Source: an uncultured Eubacteriales bacterium (lineage in GTDB: Bacteria > Bacillota > Clostridia > Oscillospirales > CAG-272). From it: a DNA stretch of 16,791 nucleotides. The DNA is taken from assembly GCA_900548735.1 (NCBI GenBank), contig URMC01000034.1:1-16791 (forward strand). The letters run 5' to 3'. Made by a program: the position numbers and the translations under genes. The first letter of the stretch is position 1. Each line of letters starts with the position of its first letter. Positions 1-8,203 of this stretch are shown here, piece after piece. Under the pieces are notes generated by a model. It saw nothing but the letters and a program-made list of their open reading frames with translations, did no database searches and was not told the origin of the DNA.

Positions 1-640
1 CATGTGCGGAGTGCCTTTGCCGTTGCTCTTACAGGCGTTTGCAAAGGCGGGGGATAACAACCTTTTGTTCGCCGCCGGAATCCCGGGCACGGTGGGCGGC
101 GCGCTCTATATGAATGCCGGCACCGAGGGGCACGGCGTGTTGGACGCGGTGTATTCGGTGTGTGTATTGGACGCCGACACCCTTGAGTTTAAGACTATTT
201 TTCAGAAAGAATGTAACAGATCTTATCGAAAAAGCATTTTTCAAGCTAAAAACGACCTGATTGTGTCCGCAGATTTTCCGGTGCGCCATATGTGTGAGTC
301 GGAAGAGATTTTCGGCGAAATCCGCGCGCGGCTTGCGGCGCGAAAAGCCGTTCAACCGTTGGAATATCCCAATGCGGGCAGCATTTTCAAACGTCACGAC
401 CCGGCAGTGCCGCTCTCCCGCCTGCTCGACGAACTGGGCCTTCGCGGTATGCGGGTCGGGGGCGCGGCGGTTTCGGAAAAGCATGCGGGGTTTCTGGTGA
501 ACCTCGGCGGTGCCACGGCGGCGGACGTGATGAAACTGATCGGAAAAGTGCAGGATATTGCGGAAAGGAGTTTGGGGTTTCGCCCGGAGACGGAAATCCG
601 GCGGCTCCCGGATCGGGATGAATTTTTCACTGACGGTTAA
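1..640 (+). CDS. murB: UDP-N-acetylenolpyruvoylglucosamine reductase (MurB), 5'-truncated by the window edge
   Basis: MurB is the FAD- and NADPH-dependent enzyme that reduces UDP-GlcNAc-enolpyruvate to UDP-MurNAc in the cytoplasm, the second committed step of peptidoglycan synthesis. The visible part (about 212 residues) starts inside the FAD-binding domain. It carries the family motif IPGTVGGALYMNAG near nt 83-121, the Y-R-x-S-I-F segment (nt about 224-241), and the C-terminal domain with NAGSIFKR (the Ser at nt 380-382 fits the catalytic proton donor), VSEKHAGF, and the closing TEIR whose Glu (nt 593-595) fits the catalytic acid. The reading frame is open to the first base, so the Met at nt 2 is internal and the true start lies upstream. 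The loop after MNAG reads TEGHG where many homologues have AYGGE. The 3' end overlaps whiA by 23 nt. Confidence 0.95.
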   Translation, partial: MCGVPLPLLLQAFAKAGDNNLLFAAGIPGTVGGALYMNAGTEGHGVLDAVYSVCVLDADTLEFKTIFQKECNRSYRKSIFQAKNDLIVSADFPVRHMCESEEIFGEIRARLAARKAVQPLEYPNAGSIFKRHDPAVPLSRLLDELGLRGMRVGGAAVSEKHAGFLVNLGGATAADVMKLIGKVQDIAERSLGFRPETEIRRLPDRDEFFTDG

Positions 641-1493
641 AAAGGAACTGATTGCGGGCGCGCCCCGCGCCAAATGCTGTAAGCGCGCGTATCTGCACGG
701 CTTGTTTTTCAACACCGCAAGCACAAGAGACCATACACTGGTGCTGGCGCTTTCCTCAGCCGACGCGCGTCATGAAGTCATGCGGGTCTATCGGGAAATG
801 CTTCATAAGGAAGCGCTGATGGACGGAAACCGGCTTCTTTTTTCCTCCGAGCGCTTGTATGAGGAGCTGACAGATTCTTCGGATTTCCTGATTTGCCCGC
901 ATTGTGACAATTATTTTTTACGGGGACTTTTGATTGCCGCCGGCTCCGTGACCGATCCGGAAAAGGCATATCGGTTGGAGATCAAGGTTTCGGACCCCGA
1001 AACATTGCCGTTTCTGACCGGTTTTTCAGAGCGTCACGGGTGGGTACCGAAGTGCCGCGCCACGGCGGACGCGATTACGGTTTGTTATCGTAAAAGCGAT
1101 GAAATAGAGGATATTCTGGCGTTTGCCGGGGCGAGTCAATGCGTGTTTGAACTGATCAACGCAAAAATCGCAAAAGAAATCCGCAATACCGAAAACCGCG
1201 CCACCAACTGCGTGGCACGGAATATCAAAAACGCGGTGGGCGCCTCCTCCAAATGCCGGAATGCGATCTCGTATCTCCGTGAGATCGGGCGCTTTGAGGC
1301 GTTGCCGGAGGAATTGCGGGAGACGGCGGAACTGCGGGAACAGCACCCGGAGGCAACCCTCTCTGAGTTGGCTTTTCTTCATAACCCCACAATCACCAAA
1401 TCGGGGCTGAATCATCGATTGCAGAAAATACTGGATTTTGCCGCGGCGCAAGCCGGGGCAAAGGAGAAAAACGCGGACAGCGGGAAAGGATAA
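618..1493 (+). CDS. whiA: WhiA, LAGLIDADG-like/HTH DNA-binding regulator
   Basis: WhiA is a conserved Gram-positive protein with a degenerate LAGLIDADG homing-endonuclease-like fold fused to a helix-turn-helix. In Streptomyces it is a sporulation regulator; in Bacillus it is linked to cell division and chromosome segregation. The 291-residue product starts with the typical FSLTVKKEL...KCCKRAYLHGL. It has RGLLIAAGSVTDPEK (about residues 102-116), a conserved N..NRATNCVARNIKN block (190-205), and a C-terminal HTH with TKSGLNHRLQKI (260-271). The ATG at 618 is chosen because it gives the family N-terminus; a TTG at 558 in the same frame would add 20 unrelated residues inside murB. No strong ribosome binding site precedes 618, which suggests translational coupling to murB, whose stop lies 20 nt downstream of the start. 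A CPHC pair (residues 93-96) is notable. Confidence 0.93.
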   Translation: MNFSLTVKKELIAGAPRAKCCKRAYLHGLFFNTASTRDHTLVLALSSADARHEVMRVYREMLHKEALMDGNRLLFSSERLYEELTDSSDFLICPHCDNYFLRGLLIAAGSVTDPEKAYRLEIKVSDPETLPFLTGFSERHGWVPKCRATADAITVCYRKSDEIEDILAFAGASQCVFELINAKIAKEIRNTENRATNCVARNIKNAVGASSKCRNAISYLREIGRFEALPEELRETAELREQHPEATLSELAFLHNPTITKSGLNHRLQKILDFAAAQAGAKEKNADSGKG

Positions 1494-1495
1494 CC

Positions 1496-4400
1496 ATGGC
1501 AGAGTTTGTTCATCTGCATTTGCACAGCGAATACAGCCTGCTGGACGGGGCGTGCCGCATCCGGGAGATCCCCAAGCGGGCAAAGGAATGCGGGCACAGC
1601 GCCGTAGCGCTGACCGACCACGGTGTGATGTACGGTGCGGTCTCCTTTTACAACGCCTGTCGGGAGGAGGGCATCCGCCCGATCATCGGTTGCGAGGTGT
1701 ATGTGGCGCCCCGCTCCCGCTTTGAGAAAAACGGGCGGGATTCTCACCCGTATCATCTGATTTTGCTTTGCGAAAACGAGATCGGATACCGCAACCTGAT
1801 CAAACTGGTATCTGCCGGGTTTACCGAAGGCTTTTACATGAAGCCGCGGGTGGATATGGAACTGTTGCGCGCACATTCCGAGGGGCTGATTGCGCTTTCC
1901 GCCTGCCTTGCGGGGCAAATTCCTCAACTGCTTCTGCAAGGGGATTTTGAGGGTGCCTGCCGCACCGCACGGGAGTTTTCCTCGGTATTCGGCAAAGATC
2001 ATTTCTACATTGAAATTCAGGATCACGGTCTTGCAGAGCAACAGCAGATTCTGCCGCTTCTGGTACAACTGGCGCAGACGTGCGATCTGCCGTTGGTCGC
2101 CACCAATGACTGCCATTACCTGCGCCGTTCGGATGCCGAAATGCAGGCGGTGCTGATGTGTATTCAGACCAACAATCAACTTTCCGGCGGGCGCCCGTTT
2201 GGCTTTGAAACCGATGAATTTTACTATAAAAGCACCGAAGAAATGGAAGCGCTGTTCGGCGCATATCCGGGCGCCTTGGAAAATACCGCCCGCATTGCAG
2301 AGCGCTGCCATTTTGACTTTGATTTCTCCAAGACCTATCTGCCGAAATTCCCGTGCCCCGCAGGGCTGACGGCACCCGGGTACCTGCGCACGCTGACCGA
2401 AAACGGCTTTGCCGCAAGGGTGCGGAGCGGGCTTATTGATTTTGCCAAAATCCCGGAGGCGGAGTACCGCGCGCGCATGGAGTATGAGTTGTCGGTCATC
2501 GAAAAGATGGGCTATGCCGATTATTTTCTCATCGTGCAGGATTATGTGGGGTTTGCCAAGTCCAAAAAGATCCCGGTCGGGCCCGGTCGTGGCTCCGGCG
2601 CCGGCAGTATTGTCGCCTATTTTCTCGGCATTACGGATGTGGATTCGCTGGCGTTTGATCTGCTGTTTGAACGCTTTTTAAATCCGGAGCGCGTCAGTAT
2701 GCCGGATATTGATATGGACTTTTGCTACAACCGGCGCGATGAGGTCATCCGGTACGTCGGGGAGCGCTACGGGCAGGATCACGTTTCGCAGATCGTCACG
2801 TTCAACACGCTTGCCGCCAGAGCCGCCATCCGGGATGTGGGGCGCGTGCTGGGGATGCCGTATCAGGAGGTAGACGCTGTTGCAAAAGCAATCCCGCGCG
2901 AGCTGGGCGTTACGATTGCCGGCGCGCTGAAGCTGCCCGACCTGAAACACCTTTATGAGGGTAACGCCGGGGTAAAGCGGCTGGTGGATCTTTCCATGGC
3001 GCTTGAAGGGATGCCGCGGAATGTGTCTATCCACGCGGCAGGCATTGTGATTACCGAAAATCCGTTGACCGACTATCTGCCGCTCTCTCAGAGCAACGGC
3101 GTGGTGATTACTCAGTACGATATGGACACCGTGGCACACCTGGGGTTGCTGAAATTCGATTTTCTCGGCTTGCGGTATCTCACCATCATCCGGGATGCGG
3201 AGGTGCAGATTCAGGAGACGCACCCGGAATTTGATATTGAAAAGATCCCGTTGGACGATGAGGACACTTACCGCCTGATCTCCAAAGGGGCGACCTCCGG
3301 TGTGTTTCAGCTGGAATCCGGCGGGATGCGGCAGACTCTGATGAATCTGGTGCCGAACTGCTTTGACGATATTGTTGCCGCGATTGCGCTGTATCGTCCC
3401 GGCCCCATGGAATCCATTCCGAAATTTATCGAAAACCGCAAGCATCCGGAAAAGATCACCTATAAAATCCCGCAGCTGGAGCCGATTTTGCGTTCCACGC
3501 GCGGCTGTGTGGTGTATCAGGAGCAGGTGATGCAGATCTTCCGCGAACTGGCGGGATATACTTTCGGGCATGCGGATCTGGTACGCCGCGCCATGGCAAA
3601 GAAAAAGGCGTCGGCACTTTCCGCGGAGCGGGAAGCATTTCTTGCCGGTTGCGCCGCAAACGGCATTGATACCGGAGTTGCCGGGAAACTGTTTGAAGAG
3701 CTTTCGGGTTTTGCCAATTACGCATTCAACAAAAGCCACGCGGCAGCGTATGCGATTCTCAGTTATCGCACAGCCTATCTCAAAGAGCACTATGCCAAAG
3801 AGTATTTTGCGGCACTGTTGACATCCGAGCTTGGCAACCTGCCGAAAATCGCTACCTATATTTCGGAAGTCAGCAAGCGCGGCGTGCGTGTTCTCCCGCC
3901 GGATATCAATGAATCCGAGGTGAATTTTCACGTCAGCGGCGATCACATCCGTTTCGGGCTTCTCGCCCTGAAAAACGTGGGGAGACTGTTTTTGGAGGCA
4001 GTTGTGCGGGATCGCGCTCAGCACGGTCCGTTTGCTTCTTTTGATGATTTCCTGACCCGGATGGCACCGTATGACCTCAACAAACGGCAGGTGGAGTCTC
4101 TCATCAAGGCAGGTGCCTTTGACAACCTCGGCGTTTACCGCAGCCGCCTGCTGGCTGTCTACGAAACGCTGATTGACCAGGCACAGTCTGACCGGCGCAG
4201 TAACATCACCGGGCAGATGGATATGTTTGCGGCGGCACAGGTGGAAAGCCCGACTGCGGAGTACCCCAATCTGCCGGAGTTTGGCATGAGGGAATTGCTG
4301 ACCCAGGAAAAGGAAGCCACCGGAATGTATTTTTCAGGGCATATGTTGGACGGATATTCCGCAGCGCTTGACGACGGCACCGTGACCGAGATCCGAGACC

Positions 4401-4999
4401 TGATGGAGAAAGACGAAACCGACGAATTTACCGTGAAGGACAGACAGCGGGTCAAAATCGCCGGGATTATGACCGCGCTGACCCGGAAAACGACCAAAAA
4501 AGACGAGCAAATGGCGTTTTTCACGCTGGAGGACCGATACGGGGAAATGGAATGTCTTGTTTTCCCGAAAATTTATGAAACCGTGTCTCCGATGTTGCAT
4601 ACCGAAGCGGTACTTGCCGTAGAAGGATATGTGACGTTGCGGGAGGACGAAAACCCGAAACTGATTGTTTCCGCGATGTCGCCTTTGCCGGAAAACGGAA
4701 AATCCATCCCGCACGCACCTGCTGTGAAAGTTGTGACAGAAGAAAAACCGCAATCCGGAAATTCGCCGGTTTTCCGTCCTGACGCGCGGATTCTTTACCT
4801 GCGAGTGCCCTCTCTCTCGGATGAGAAGTGGCGGAAAGCCAAAAATATTCTGGATATTTTTGACGGCACGCTTCCGGTTTCGGTGTATGACAGCACCGAT
4901 AAAACCTATCACAAACTTCCGATCGGCTTTGCGTGCTCGCCGTATACGCTGCGGGAACTGAGCGAAATCCTCGGCGCAGAAAACGTGGTGCTGAAATAA
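1496..4999 (+). CDS. dnaE: DNA polymerase III subunit alpha (DnaE)
   Basis: A replicative C-family DNA polymerase of 1167 residues, close to the size of E. coli-type DnaE. The N-terminal PHP domain (about 1-280) keeps candidate metal ligands: H8 and H10 of HLHLHS, H42 of TDHG, E67, C136, D205 and H207. The polymerase core has GPGRGSGAGS, then D404 and D406 in MPDIDMDF, and D555 in KFDFLGL. These match the positions of the catalytic triad of E. coli DnaE (D401, D403, D555). A helix-hairpin-helix segment lies near 859-880, and an OB-fold domain near 986-1060 (VKIAGIMTALTRK...FFTLEDRYGEMECLVFP). In Bacillota DnaE usually works with PolC, which is not in this window. The start has AAAGGA 5 nt upstream and lies 2 nt after the whiA stop, so the genes are co-transcribed. 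A terminator follows at 5041. Confidence 0.98.
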   Translation: MAEFVHLHLHSEYSLLDGACRIREIPKRAKECGHSAVALTDHGVMYGAVSFYNACREEGIRPIIGCEVYVAPRSRFEKNGRDSHPYHLILLCENEIGYRNLIKLVSAGFTEGFYMKPRVDMELLRAHSEGLIALSACLAGQIPQLLLQGDFEGACRTAREFSSVFGKDHFYIEIQDHGLAEQQQILPLLVQLAQTCDLPLVATNDCHYLRRSDAEMQAVLMCIQTNNQLSGGRPFGFETDEFYYKSTEEMEALFGAYPGALENTARIAERCHFDFDFSKTYLPKFPCPAGLTAPGYLRTLTENGFAARVRSGLIDFAKIPEAEYRARMEYELSVIEKMGYADYFLIVQDYVGFAKSKKIPVGPGRGSGAGSIVAYFLGITDVDSLAFDLLFERFLNPERVSMPDIDMDFCYNRRDEVIRYVGERYGQDHVSQIVTFNTLAARAAIRDVGRVLGMPYQEVDAVAKAIPRELGVTIAGALKLPDLKHLYEGNAGVKRLVDLSMALEGMPRNVSIHAAGIVITENPLTDYLPLSQSNGVVITQYDMDTVAHLGLLKFDFLGLRYLTIIRDAEVQIQETHPEFDIEKIPLDDEDTYRLISKGATSGVFQLESGGMRQTLMNLVPNCFDDIVAAIALYRPGPMESIPKFIENRKHPEKITYKIPQLEPILRSTRGCVVYQEQVMQIFRELAGYTFGHADLVRRAMAKKKASALSAEREAFLAGCAANGIDTGVAGKLFEELSGFANYAFNKSHAAAYAILSYRTAYLKEHYAKEYFAALLTSELGNLPKIATYISEVSKRGVRVLPPDINESEVNFHVSGDHIRFGLLALKNVGRLFLEAVVRDRAQHGPFASFDDFLTRMAPYDLNKRQVESLIKAGAFDNLGVYRSRLLAVYETLIDQAQSDRRSNITGQMDMFAAAQVESPTAEYPNLPEFGMRELLTQEKEATGMYFSGHMLDGYSAALDDGTVTEIRDLMEKDETDEFTVKDRQRVKIAGIMTALTRKTTKKDEQMAFFTLEDRYGEMECLVFPKIYETVSPMLHTEAVLAVEGYVTLREDENPKLIVSAMSPLPENGKSIPHAPAVKVVTEEKPQSGNSPVFRPDARILYLRVPSLSDEKWRKAKNILDIFDGTLPVSVYDSTDKTYHKLPIGFACSPYTLRELSEILGAENVVLK

Positions 5000-5007
5000 C
5001 AAAAAAC

Positions 5008-5033
5008 GCTTGTTATCCCAAAGAAAAACAAGC
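5008..5033 (+). other. Small inverted repeat in the dnaE-PBP intergenic region
   Basis: A 7-bp perfect inverted repeat: GCTTGTT at 5008-5014 and AACAAGC at 5027-5033, with a 12-nt loop, 8 nt upstream of the strong terminator stem. Its role is unknown. It may simply stabilise the dnaE 3' end, or form part of a leader for the downstream PBP gene. Confidence 0.4.
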
Positions 5034-5040
5034 ATACAAA

Positions 5041-5084
5041 ACCCCCGCTTTTGGCTACACTACAAAAGCGGGGGTGATTTTTTT
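5041..5084 (+). terminator. Intrinsic terminator after dnaE, overlapping the RBS of the next gene
   Basis: A perfect 13-bp stem: ACCCCCGCTTTTG (5041-5053) pairs with CAAAAGCGGGGGT (5063-5075) across a 9-nt loop. It is followed by GA and seven T (5078-5084), with four A before the stem. This is the expected structure of a rho-independent terminator for the murB-whiA-dnaE unit. The right arm contains the GGGGGTGA that appears to be the Shine-Dalgarno of the PBP gene, and the T-run runs into its start codon. Confidence 0.85.
5070..5077 (+). promoter_or_regulatory. Shine-Dalgarno (GGGGGTGA) deciding the TTG start of the PBP gene
   Basis: GGGGGTGA differs from the ideal GGAGGTGA at one base, and that base can still form a G-U pair with the 16S tail. 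It ends 5 nt before TTG 5083 (8 nt from the GGGGG core), which is good spacing. The GTG at 5074 lies inside this motif and has no site of its own. The motif is embedded in the terminator stem, so in a transcript read through from dnaE it would be base-paired. Confidence 0.6.
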
Positions 5085-7500
5085 GGCGGGAAAGATCGGA
5101 AAAGGATTTTTGGCGGCGTTTCTGACGTTGACATTATTGGTTTTGATTACGGCGCTGGCGCTGGTAACGGCGGGCGGTATTTACGTGTGGAATCTGGATA
5201 CGGATGTGGATGCGGAGTTGTTTGAAACGGCAAAAGGGGATAAGACGACACGTCTTTATTATACAGATGCCGACGGCAATGAGCGGGAACTGGCGGCAGA
5301 CCGGATCAGCGGCTATGAAAATGCGCTTTATTGCCCTTTGAAGGATATGCCCCGGAATCTGACAAACGCGTTTATCGCTATTGAGGACAAGCGTTTTTAC
5401 GAGCACGGCGGGATTGATTGGGTACGCACCGGTGGCGCAGTAAGGAATTATCTGCTTCACGGAAATGCCAGCTATGGTGGCTCCACCATTACCCAACAGC
5501 TGATTAAAAACCTGACGGGGGAGGACGAACGCAGTATTTCTCGCAAGGCGGCAGAATTGGTACGGGCGGCAAAAACCGAACAGCGGTACAGCAAAGAGGA
5601 AATTCTGGAGATTTATCTCAATGTTGTCAATCTTTCGGAAAACTGTTATGGCATACGCACGGCGGCAAATGCCTACTTTTCCAAAGAACCGGCGGATCTG
5701 ACGCTTGCCGAATGTGCCACGATTGCCGCTATTACCAACAATCCCTCCCGCTATGATCCCATCCGCCATCCGGATGCCAACCGCAGGCGACGGGATGTGA
5801 TTCTTTCCGAAATGCGCGCACAGGGGATGATTGACGAGGCGGCATATGGGGAAGCAATCGCCAACGACACAGAATTGCGAATCAACGAAAAGGTGATGAC
5901 AGGACGGATCAACTCTTGGTATGCCGATCTTGTGGTGCATGACGTGATCCGGGATCTTATGCAGAGTCACGGAATGACACAAGCGGAGGCATCGCGCCTT
6001 GTGTACTGCGGCGGGTTAAAGATTACCACCTGTGTCGATCCTCAACTCCAGGAGATTCTGGAGGATTATTACTGCGATCCTGCGCATTTTCCGACGCACG
6101 AAGGCGGCAAAAAAGCAAACAGCAGTATGATGATTGTGGATCCCGCAACCGGGGATATTCTGGCGCTTGCCGGGGCAGTGGGTGAAAAGACCTCCAACAG
6201 GATTCAGAATTATGCTACGGACACCCGCCGCCCCTCCGGGTCTGTGATCAAGCCGCTTGCGGTGTACGCCCCTGCACTGGAGAAGGATATTATCACCTAC
6301 GGCACGGTTTTTGACGATGTGCCCCGCAGTTACCGCCAGAGCGGCGCACCGTGGCCGCGCAATGCGCCGAATATCTACCGTGGATTGACAACGGTCAATG
6401 ATGCATTGACCAATTCCGTCAATACCATCAGCGTGGCGGTGCTGAACCGCCTGTCAAGGGACGCTTCCTTCGGGTTTCTGACCAACGAGCTGGAGTTTAC
6501 CTCCTTGCGCCGGGAAGAGGATATGGGCGTGGCGGCGCTGGCACTGGGGCAGCAGTATCACGGCGTGACCCTGCGGGAGGTGCTGGGCGGTTTTACCGCA
6601 TTGGCAGGGGGCGGAAACTTTGCAGGAACGCGCAGTTACAGCCGGGTGCTTGACCGACACGGGGAAGTGTTGCTGGAAAACGGCGTGCGGCAAAAACGCG
6701 TACTGTCGGAAGATACCGCCGCCATTATGACCATGATGCTGCGCCATGTGGTACAAACCGGCACCGGGAGAACGCTGACACTGAAATCCACTGTGGACGT
6801 GGCAGGGAAAACCGGTACCTCGGGTAACAGCTGTGACAAATGGTTTGTCGGATACACACCGGAATTGCTTGCCGGGGTGTGGTATGGGTACGACCAGCCG
6901 GAATCCCTTTCGGATATTTCCGGCAATCCGGCACTTCGCATTTTCGATACGCTGATGAAAAAGGCGGTGGTGGCACGCGGCGTGCGGGTGCGCACTTTTC
7001 CGACACCGGGGACAGTGGTAGCTGTGCGATACTGTAAGGATTCCGGGTGCTTGCCGGCACAAGCGTGCGGATACGACCCGCGAGGGGATCGTACCGAGAT
7101 CGGGTATTTCAAAAAGGGAACGGAACCGCATACCGAGTGTACCTGCCACGTGCTGGTGGATTACTGCGGGGAAAGCGGGGTTGCCACCAGGGAATGCCCG
7201 GCGGAATCTCTGCACAAGGTGGCACTGCTGCGGGTGTCAAGAGAGTTCCCAAGGCAGATTTATGTGGTGGACGCGGCATACACGTACGGCGGAATACCGC
7301 CGGAAAAAGGACGTGGAATCACATCTAATGAGCCATATTATGCGCAAATTTCGAATTCCAAGCATTTTTACGGAATCGGGATGGAAGAAACCCCGTATAA
7401 CCGTTTGTGCCCCGGGCACGCGGATGAAGATTTTTGGGAGCGACGGATAGAGTATGATTCCGGCATTGGAAACGACCCGGAGACCGGCACCGGAGTATAG
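5083..7500 (+). CDS. Class A penicillin-binding protein (bifunctional transglycosylase/transpeptidase, PBP1A family)
   Basis: A membrane-anchored peptidoglycan synthase that polymerises lipid II and cross-links stem peptides outside the membrane; 805 residues from the TTG start. One N-terminal transmembrane helix (about residues 8-35) follows a short basic cytoplasmic tail. The GT51 domain has the catalytic Glu in IEDKRFYEHGG (E101), then GGSTITQQLIKNL and EILEIYLNVVNL. The transpeptidase domain has the active-site S387 in SGSVIKP (SxxK), S445-V-N (SxN) and K576-T-G-T. After it comes a Cys-rich stretch (about 651-705, pattern C..SG...A..C and YF..GT.P...C), which I recall as common in clostridial PBP1A proteins. 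The TTG start is set by GGGGGTGA; the GTG at 5074 is the alternative, and an ATG at 4933 lies inside dnaE. No other gene shares its strand before the converging terminator. Confidence 0.93.
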   Translation: MAGKIGKGFLAAFLTLTLLVLITALALVTAGGIYVWNLDTDVDAELFETAKGDKTTRLYYTDADGNERELAADRISGYENALYCPLKDMPRNLTNAFIAIEDKRFYEHGGIDWVRTGGAVRNYLLHGNASYGGSTITQQLIKNLTGEDERSISRKAAELVRAAKTEQRYSKEEILEIYLNVVNLSENCYGIRTAANAYFSKEPADLTLAECATIAAITNNPSRYDPIRHPDANRRRRDVILSEMRAQGMIDEAAYGEAIANDTELRINEKVMTGRINSWYADLVVHDVIRDLMQSHGMTQAEASRLVYCGGLKITTCVDPQLQEILEDYYCDPAHFPTHEGGKKANSSMMIVDPATGDILALAGAVGEKTSNRIQNYATDTRRPSGSVIKPLAVYAPALEKDIITYGTVFDDVPRSYRQSGAPWPRNAPNIYRGLTTVNDALTNSVNTISVAVLNRLSRDASFGFLTNELEFTSLRREEDMGVAALALGQQYHGVTLREVLGGFTALAGGGNFAGTRSYSRVLDRHGEVLLENGVRQKRVLSEDTAAIMTMMLRHVVQTGTGRTLTLKSTVDVAGKTGTSGNSCDKWFVGYTPELLAGVWYGYDQPESLSDISGNPALRIFDTLMKKAVVARGVRVRTFPTPGTVVAVRYCKDSGCLPAQACGYDPRGDRTEIGYFKKGTEPHTECTCHVLVDYCGESGVATRECPAESLHKVALLRVSREFPRQIYVVDAAYTYGGIPPEKGRGITSNEPYYAQISNSKHFYGIGMEETPYNRLCPGHADEDFWERRIEYDSGIGNDPETGTGV

Positions 7501-7530
7501 ACCTCTCACCTGCCTCAAAATTGAAAATAT

Positions 7531-7562
7531 AAAAAAGGGCGCCGGTGCACCGGCGCCCTTTT
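7531..7562. terminator. Bidirectional palindromic terminator between PBP gene and trmL
   Basis: A perfect 22-nt palindrome (7537-7558, beginning GGGCGCCGG) is flanked by six A on the left (7531-7536) and four T on the right (7559-7562). Read on the plus strand it can stop the PBP transcript. Read on the minus strand the A-run becomes a T-run, giving a better terminator for trmL. It sits 30 nt past the PBP stop and 41 nt past the trmL stop. Confidence 0.88.
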
Positions 7563-7603
7563 GTCGCGCTTTTGAAAAGTTTTGGGAAATGGCTTTCGGT
7601 TGG

Positions 7604-8101
7604 TCACCAATCATATTTGGTGAGGTGCCCCGCCTCACACAGTCCTTCAAAATCATACTGCCGTAACACCTCATAAACGGCAACTGCCACGGTGTTGGAA
7701 AGATTCAGACTGCGAAGCCCCTCCCGCATCGGCAAACGTACCGCTGTGTCACGCCGGGTGCGCAAGAATTCTTCCGGTAGCCCCGCCGTTTCTTTGCCAA
7801 ACATCAGAAAAACTTCCTCCGGGTAGGCAACGTCTGTATATTTGCGCGGCGCTTTGGTGGTAAAGCAGTAAACTGTGGCATCGGGGTGTCTGGCGAAAAA
7901 GTCATCCAACCCGTCATAGTACGTGATGTCCAGCTTGTCCCAGTAATCTAACCCCGCGCGCTTGAGCTTTTTGTCGTCGATTTCAAACCCCAGCGGGCGG
8001 ATGAGGTGGAGCGAGGCGCCGGTGGCGGCGCAGGTTCTTGCAATGTTGCCGGTATTTTGCGGAATTTCGGGTTCGTGCAGTACGATATGGATTTTCGGCA
8101 T
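7604..8101 (-). CDS. trmL: tRNA (cytidine/uridine-34-2'-O)-methyltransferase TrmL (SPOUT family)
   Basis: TrmL uses S-adenosylmethionine to 2'-O-methylate the wobble base (position 34) of certain leucine tRNAs, acting as a small cytoplasmic SPOUT (trefoil-knot) dimer. The 165-residue product has the whole family signature: IVLHEPEIPQNTGNIARTC (residues 6-24), IRPLGFEIDDKKLKRAGLDY (34-53), FGKETAGLP (101-109) and the knot motif SLNLSNTVAVAVYE (131-144). Length matches the family. On the minus strand AAGAGG precedes the ATG by 6 nt. It has its own promoter (8137-8165) and ends at the shared palindromic terminator, so it appears monocistronic, divergent from secA. Confidence 0.95.
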   Translation of the reverse strand: MPKIHIVLHEPEIPQNTGNIARTCAATGASLHLIRPLGFEIDDKKLKRAGLDYWDKLDITYYDGLDDFFARHPDATVYCFTTKAPRKYTDVAYPEEVFLMFGKETAGLPEEFLRTRRDTAVRLPMREGLRSLNLSNTVAVAVYEVLRQYDFEGLCEAGHLTKYDW

Positions 8102-8136
8102 AGCAACCTCTTGTGTTTTTTATTAAGATAGCTACT

Positions 8137-8165
8137 AATATAGCATATTCCGCGTGGGGTTGCAA
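8137..8165 (-). promoter_or_regulatory. Predicted sigma-A promoter of trmL
   Basis: On the minus strand TTGCAA (8165-8160) and TATATT (8142-8137) are separated by exactly 17 bp. A TG one base before the -10 gives an extended -10 element (TGCTATATT). The -10 lies about 36 nt upstream of the trmL ATG. A second TTGCAA, itself a self-complementary hexamer, lies at 8183-8188. Confidence 0.7.
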
Positions 8166-8203
8166 GCTGAAAGGAAAAATATTTGCAAATTTTTTCGGCA
8201 AGT

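Noticed and set aside
558..617. TTG 558 as an earlier start of whiA
   Set aside because: It adds 20 basic residues unlike any WhiA N-terminus and lies inside the conserved end of murB; ATG 618 gives the family start.
2678..4024. A 448-codon minus-strand frame inside dnaE
   Set aside because: Antisense to the conserved polymerase core of DnaE, with no ribosome binding site or recognisable product.
4933..5082. ATG 4933 or GTG 5074 as start of the PBP gene
   Set aside because: ATG 4933 lies inside dnaE and would translate through the terminator with a non-family sequence. GTG 5074 sits within the Shine-Dalgarno and has no site of its own. TTG 5083 has good spacing.
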